Shown here: positions 57,851-64,000 of the stretch, piece after piece
Layout: every line of letters begins with the position of its first letter
How positions within the stretch are numbered: the first letter of the stretch is position 1
NCBI GenBank assembly: GCA_951230915.1
Contig: OX579639.1
Coordinates: 9,796,001 to 9,860,000 of the forward strand
Reading direction: 5' to 3'
Length of the DNA: 64,000 nt
Origin: Antitrichia curtipendula
Taxonomy: Eukaryota; Streptophyta; Bryopsida; Hypnales; Leucodontaceae
Notes under the pieces: generated by a model
Databases searched by the model: none
What the model saw: only the letters and a program-made list of their open reading frames with translations
Told to the model about the DNA's origin: nothing
Position numbers and translations under genes: made by a program

Positions 57851-60800
57851 ATATCATTTTTGGACACATGTAGCCATAGGATCTTATAGTACACTAGATT
57901 GAGAAGTTGTGGAAAAAATTTCAGAAATTTCCACCATGTAGGTTGCAAGATATTAGTATTTGAAGTGACAAAAATCTTTTTTTGGTCCCTGCGAAAAATT
58001 GGGCAGCTGCACTTCACAAGGTCACATTTGTATGAAAAAATGACCAAAGTGGTGGTTATTCTTTGGATTCATTCTTCAAGGCAAGTTGGCTACATGCTTG
58101 AAATTTTTTAGATCATTTGGACTTGTAAAATGTATAGGAAAAAATAATAAGTAGAAAGGTGTAGAGAATGATTCAAAATACAAAATTGTTAACAATTTAT
58201 CTATGGAATTGAAAAATGCCAATCCCAATGGTTGCAATGTTGTAATAAATAGTCTACATCCTATGTTTTTATTTTTTTTCAAAAATACTGAAAATTGAAT
58301 AAAATAAAGGACTTCAAAGTTTATTTTAGAGTAGAGAATCCATAACTGCCCGCAAACTAAAACACCTCATAACTTTTGACTCATTGATCAAAATGGAATG
58401 ATTCAAAGCTTTTTGTGTATACATAAATCTAAAAAATCAATTTCAAATTTTTATTTCTGAAGAAAGTAATTTTCTCAGATCTGCCCAGACTGCCTGCGTT
58501 GAAAAACAAACCACATATTAGGCTATAACTTTTGACTCATATTTCCAAATGTCTTGAAATTTAGTGCAAATGAAAGATATTTCCTTGTCCATGCCTTTTA
58601 TTAGAATTTGGGCCAAAAATATGCAAATCTCTAGTCACATGTACCTGCCAAAATTTATATGTTGCCAAAAAACGTAGCTCGATCATTTAGAGGGTAAAGA
58701 CAATAGAAAAACTATTTTCCCTTACATTTGTTGATTAGCCAACCTAGAATTAGCTTTGGCACCCAAAATCCTGGTTTGGATGGACAAATATTATAATTTT
58801 TGGTACACTTTTTTCCTACCAAATGTAATAGTACTAAGTTTGTAGATCTACACCAAGTTTGTAACTAAACGGCTAATTCTCTAACAATTTAAAAAAGGCC
58901 ATTCCATTTCCTATTTCCTCTATAAGATACAACAAATTCTAGACAATCCTTAATAGACATTTGTATACTTTTCTATTTTCACTACAAAAGAAAGGGGTGT
59001 TTTAAGTAGTCTTAGTAATATAGTTCTATAATTTATGACTTTGTAGGAGAGTTTTTGTAAAAATTTATTAAAAAAACATGTGTTTCAGTAAAACTTTACT
59101 AATTTTACTAAAAAGACATAAATTATAGGACTATACTACTAGGACTATACTTAAAAGTTAAAACATCCCTTTTCCTTGCAGTATTTCTTAGTACTTGGGA
59201 CATGCTCATTGAAATTGCCAAAAGTACAAAATTAACATGGACAAACAAGTTTTAAAACCCATTCAATAATGGTACTGTGAAAATTTAATTTAAAAAAAAA
59301 TTTCAGTAAAATAATATTAGACCAACTAAAGAAAATTATGACAAAAAAATTCTTGTCAATCAAAAGCATCTCCAAAACTTAAAAAACATTTCTAAGCACT
59401 TTGGAAATCAATGAATAGAAGGAAAAAAAATACTTACAAGATAATATGGAATTTCAAAAGAAAAGTAAAGATTTTAGCAAAAATCTTAGGCTCCTTGAAA
59501 GACACTATTGGGGCCGTAAGATACTTTGATGATTTTTGAGGACATCTTATAAAATTATGATTGAAAAATAATTTGGTAACAATATTTGAAAAACTTGACT
59601 AATGAAAAAAATAGCCATAGAATACATGATCCATATAGTTAGATACATTACTACTACCAACAATTTTATATAATATGAATATATTAAAATAAGAATTATT
59701 TCAATTTTTTAGCATAGAAATAATATTGACATTTTTTTAATGAGTTTTTGATACTAAGTTTGAAAATGCAAATTTGAAATTATGAAAGTTTTTCAAATTA
59801 TAATTTAGCAAATATATATTTATAAAATAAATGATTTTATAGATTTATTCTATAATGTATTTATATTTGCTTTACTTTTTTTTTCTATAAAAGTAAAGAA
59901 TTTAGCAAACATATACATTATAGAATAAATGAAAATATAATTTGAAAAACATAATACTTTATAGAATTATTTTTTTCTAGAATATTTGAACATTTTAAGA
60001 ATTGAGGTTTCAAAATCTATACAATGAAAATATTGGACAAATAACATACCTTTCATGAGAATTTTGAATGAATAGAATAATTACTCAAATTATTATTTCC
60101 ATTCATTGTCCTCGTTTTGAACAACTCGACATTTTGAGGTTAAATGGTAGTGCTTCATTTTTAAATGAATGCAAGAAGAATTCTACATAAATATTTTAAA
60201 TCTTGTATTTTATACATAGTGTGTAGTTGGTTTGTTTGTGAGTACTTATCAATCTAGATTTTAAATCTCATTCTATAACTTCAATTAAATGTTCTTGTAA
60301 AATAAAATAAATAAAAGAATAAAAAAGATAAATTTAGGAAATATTTTGGTAACAAAGGTGACACTAGCATAAAATCTTGTTGCTTTCAAATTTTTTTATG
60401 ACATATCCCTAGTCAAAGTTGATTCCTATAGAAAGCATTTGAATTTTGTTCCACCTTGCATTCACAAAAATGCAACATCCATCACGTAAAACATAGGCCA
60501 AATGTGTGTCCAATCTTGTTATGTTATCCTATCACATCTAAACTTGCATCTAATGTGAAGTACATTAACTTCTAAAGGATAAGGGTGGTCTTTTACACAA
60601 GTATCCAAAACTACTACTTCCTAGTAAATTGAGCATAATTAAAATATGAAATCATTTTAAAAACTTTTAACCATATAAATTTATACTAGACTTATCTGGA
60701 AATGTGAGGAAAAAATTTCAACCCATTTGACCATGTAGATTGCCAGATAATACCGTTTCAAGTTAGAAGAAAAAATATTTTGGACCTTGCCTAATAGGGT

Positions 60801-63800
60801 CAACATAGTTTGACTCAACTTTGTGGTAAAGACGCATTACTCAACTTTAAAATTTGAATACATTGGATAGGTAGTGATGTTAGTTACTTGCATGATCATT
60901 TCTAAAGATAATAGAGATGTTGAACATACACAAAAAATCTTGCATTGAGAGGATGTCCAAAGAAAAGCAACTACATGAGCAAGATTTCAAAATTTTCTAG
61001 ATAATTCATCTTTTGGAAGAATTAGAATGCCAAAGGTCAACAAAAATCTTTCCTTCTCTTCATCAAATACAAAAAAATTAAAAATTAAAAAATCTCGTAA
61101 ATTTACACTAGAGTTTGCGCTAGTGGTATTAAAACTATTCTAAAATTGCCATTTTTAGTGCATTTAGTGAAAATTGGAAAACAAAAGTATTTTTTGAATT
61201 TTCAACCACACATTATTTTTCTATACTATTATAAGAGTATGTAGAAGAATTTTAGCCAATTTGGCTTTATAGAATATATGCAAGATGTTAGCATTCAAAA
61301 TTGCTAAAAAACTTCACAATTTGCCTAGCTACTTGCCCAACTCCTTGCCCTCTCTATGAACATACTGCCCAAATTACTCCTAAATAATTGAACTCTATAA
61401 CTTTTGACTCGGGCACTCAATTGAAAAAATACTATATTTTTGGAAAGCTTATAAATATTTTCATATTGTTAAGAATGTCACTTTCATCTACTCAAAATTG
61501 ACTTTATAGTAAATACCTAAGTTTCCAATAATTGTCCACTTAGTAGGCAGATTATTGTAAGGGTCAACCAAACACCTAGGAAAGGTACTTAACATGCATG
61601 CTTGTCATCCACTACATGACTCCAATTTCAAAGACTACAATGTTTAAATAAAAACACTATAATTGTGTATACGGATGACTTTCGTTCATTATAAAAACGG
61701 ACAATATACATGAAATTAATTGAAGTTCTTAATCACAAGAGAGGCTGTCATCACAAGAGAGGCTGTCCGAAATAGGTACCTCAATCTACCTTACATGGTT
61801 AGGATAAAAGTGAGAATTTGAGTGGTTGCTCTATCCACCGTACAACAACAAAATCTTTACTAAGGTAAATCAGCCTATTTCAGACGAGATGGTAGCAAGT
61901 CCATTATAATTTAAAATATGTTGGATGCATTGCTCATTGAAAAAGACACTGAATGCATCCAACTATTGGAAATGAGTCAATAGACACCGGGGCTATCGAT
62001 GTCCTCAATGTCATCAATGGTGGTGCCATCTTCCTTAATGAGCAAGCTTCTTCAACTTGAAGAGGATTTCAGAAGCCGTCTCATTGCAAGGGAATTGCAG
62101 TCCTATGCCCAATTGTATCAAACCAGGGTGGAAGTACATTAGACCCTTGTACTTTTAAGGTCACAATGCAAAATTGGCAGTATACTTGATTTTGTACTTA
62201 GTATTACTCAATCTTCATAGTGTTTTCCCAAAGTTCCATGTTTGTTTTCTCTAGCCTATTGTTGTTAAGTACCCATGACCATGTCTAAATTTGATGAGAA
62301 TCTCTTTTCATGTTCTGCAATAAGTACTTTTGTACAAAGGTCTCAAAATGTCACAGTATTACAAATCACAAAAAAGTACTTTTTGGGGAGCTATGGAATT
62401 TTTTTTCAACTGCCCTTTCTTCTCATGACACATCAAATGATTCTCTACCCAAATTTGCTTTCAAATTTCTAATTATGTCACATATTTCACAAAGATCTAC
62501 AAAATAGTGTTGATTTTTTTGGAACATAATAACTTTGTTAAAAAGTATGTTTTTTGTGATCAATTTTTGGAATCTGGATGCCCACAAGTCATTTTAGGAT
62601 GGCTATCCATCACAATTTTGATAACACTATTTTTCACATAATTTAGTACCTTTTTAGTACTTTTTGCAAATTTTGTACATTCTAGTTTTGCCAAAAGTGT
62701 ATGGGGTCTAGCATACTTCCACCCACCACCCTCTAGATTTGCCACATTGATGCAAGTCGTGGCCACTACAATTCTTATGGTTTGAATCTCGCTCTTCTTG
62801 TTGTTGTTGTCGATCAAAATTATTGTAGGTCCATCTCAACAATTAGTGATTTAGGATTTATTTTCTGAAAGTTTTGAAAAATCTCAAGGGTCCCATGTCA
62901 AGTCAAATTTTGATTCTTTTGGAGTACATGAAGGGTAGAGAGGCATAAGAGCAAATTGGCTCAAAGTTGCAAGGGCAGGGGCAAATCGAAACCAGCATGT
63001 ACAATACACTAGGGCAATTAATTATTGGCTACAGTGGAGCCTTTTACAACATAACAATACCAAAAAAAAAATTCATGGAGTTGCAAGGATTCTTTGAGGA
63101 GATGTTTGGATGTCATTATGGTTTACCAAGAATAAACAAATGAAAATATCTTCAAATGAAAATATGACAAACAGTGACATACTATCACATTGTTTCTATT
63201 GAATATATAAGTGATGTCTACACAAGAGTGTAGTGTTTAAGAGAATTTTTTTCTTGCATATATTCAAGCAAATAAAACTTGATGTTCAACAAATTAAGGA
63301 TCACTTAGTCCAAAGCATCTGATCTTGATGTTTATGGCATATACAACAATTTGCCATTGAATGCTAGGATTTTAGTTTTTAGGGGTTTGATATCCCATTT
63401 TTGTCTTTTGGAAAATTTTACTTATTTAGGTTTATTAGAATATTTTAAATTAATGGCATTAGAACATTCTAACATTCTAACATTTCTTAGTCACTCCACT
63501 ATCAAAAATGCTAAAGTTTGTTATAAGTACATTCAAGGGTATGTTAAAGGAAAAGCATATAACTTTTCATTGGAACAAGACAAAGAACAATTTGCATCTT
63601 TTCCAATCTTATATTGGCTCAACTAAACTCATGTGTCACTACAATAATTACCTCATATTTTATTCTTAATTGTAACTTATTGTATTTTTAATTATATCAC
63701 AAATTTTGGTTTGATCATCAAAAGGCAAACATATCCATGTTTTTCATTCTTTTAGAATTCCAATAAATGCATATTATGAATATGCAACAAATGGATTTGT

Positions 63801-64000
63801 ATGTTTCTAACGATCTATACAAAGATAGAAATTAAAGCCTAATTTTAAAAGTGAAGTATTTAGCTTATTTTTAATACATGAAGTAAAAAATAAATAAAAT
63901 ATGTACTTTTACTTTAGATCTATTTTGACTATATAAAACTTGAAGAAGGATGATTTTTTTTATTGTGATTGATGTGACCAAGGAAATCTTTCAATATATT
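57851..64000. other. 6-kb very AT-rich region, no gene seen
   Basis: Many homopolymer runs and short open frames in all phases, none resembling a protein. Apart from the small fold-back element at 58,980 I recognise nothing. The composition differs clearly from the first half of the window. Confidence 0.5.
58980..59183. mobile_element. fold-back CACTA-like MITE (204 bp)
   Basis: The left end CACTACAAAAGAAAGGGGTG and the right end (reverse complement) TACTGCAAGGAAAAGGGATG are imperfect inverted repeats that continue inward for about 50 bases. The short flanking sequence is TTT on both sides (58977-58979 and 59184-59186). CACTA-type ends with a 3-bp duplication suggest a non-autonomous CACTA derivative, though TTT in an AT-rich region is weak evidence of duplication. 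Confidence 0.6.

Noticed and set aside
63351..63626. 91-residue open frame near the right edge
   Set aside because: Low-complexity hydrophobic composition from AT-rich DNA, no motif and no splice context.

Overview
The window looks like nuclear DNA of a plant with a large, transposon-rich genome. The evidence is spliceosomal introns with GT-AG borders, a phytocyanin-type gene, CACTA, hAT, Ty3/gypsy and LINE remnants, and a short run of TTTAGGG (plant telomere) units. GC content is uneven: genes and young elements are moderate, and the last 8 kb is very AT-rich. The caspase-like gene, the DNA-methyltransferase-like gene and the PHD-bearing retroelement fragment suggest a seed-free plant or charophyte. 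That placement is inference and I cannot name a species. No tRNA, rRNA or CRISPR was seen.

Layout. (1) About 1-4,920: the 5' part of a Ty3/gypsy retrotransposon on the minus strand (5' LTR, gag, pol), with a nonsense codon in integrase; the rest lies beyond the left edge. (2) 4,983-8,366: several short TTAA-flanked elements with related CCCCTAAA-type ends. (3) 8,360-11,750: an apparently intact plus-strand gene for a caspase-fold (clan CD) peptidase-like protein with a 5'-UTR intron. (4) 12,661-13,935: a convergent minus-strand gene built of repeated 'APWxK' exons, two of which carry stop codons. (5) 15,011-15,431: a PHD-finger retroelement fragment, then a 329-bp MITE.

(6) 18,638-34,420: the most notable locus. 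A DNA-methyltransferase-like gene (minus strand) is split by a complete 14,180-bp CACTA (En/Spm) transposon at 19,883-34,062, with matching CACTAG ends and a CTT target duplication. The transposon holds two divergent spliced genes: a tnpA/TNP1-like protein (minus, 6 exons, about 607 aa) and a TNP2/DUF4218 transposase (plus, at least 3 exons, about 1,106 codons). Seven arrays of an 11-bp-periodic TGCAACT motif sit in both subterminal regions, upstream of tnpA and inside three introns. A likely reading is that the tnpA-like protein binds these arrays and the TNP2 protein cuts the ends.

(7) 34,400-36,900: decayed gene pieces, including a UPF1/SEN1-like helicase fragment, with five copies of a 40-46 bp palindromic repeat. 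(8) 36,949-45,472: a 1.27-kb TTAA element, a SWIM zinc-finger fragment, a decayed LINE with a tRNA-type SINE inserted in it, and a second copy of the 4-bp-TSD MITE in inverted orientation. (9) 46,639-47,862: a three-exon phytocyanin-like gene (minus) with a stop just after the signal peptide. (10) 48,480-54,086: a repeat family in three tandem copies, a decayed hAT transposase (minus) and another TTAA-type end. (11) 54,087-64,000: mostly AT-rich non-coding DNA with a protein-kinase fragment and a small fold-back CACTA-like MITE.

Five or more reading frames are broken by a TAA or TAG that a single C-to-T (or complementary G-to-A) change could have made, as expected for decay of methylated plant repeats.
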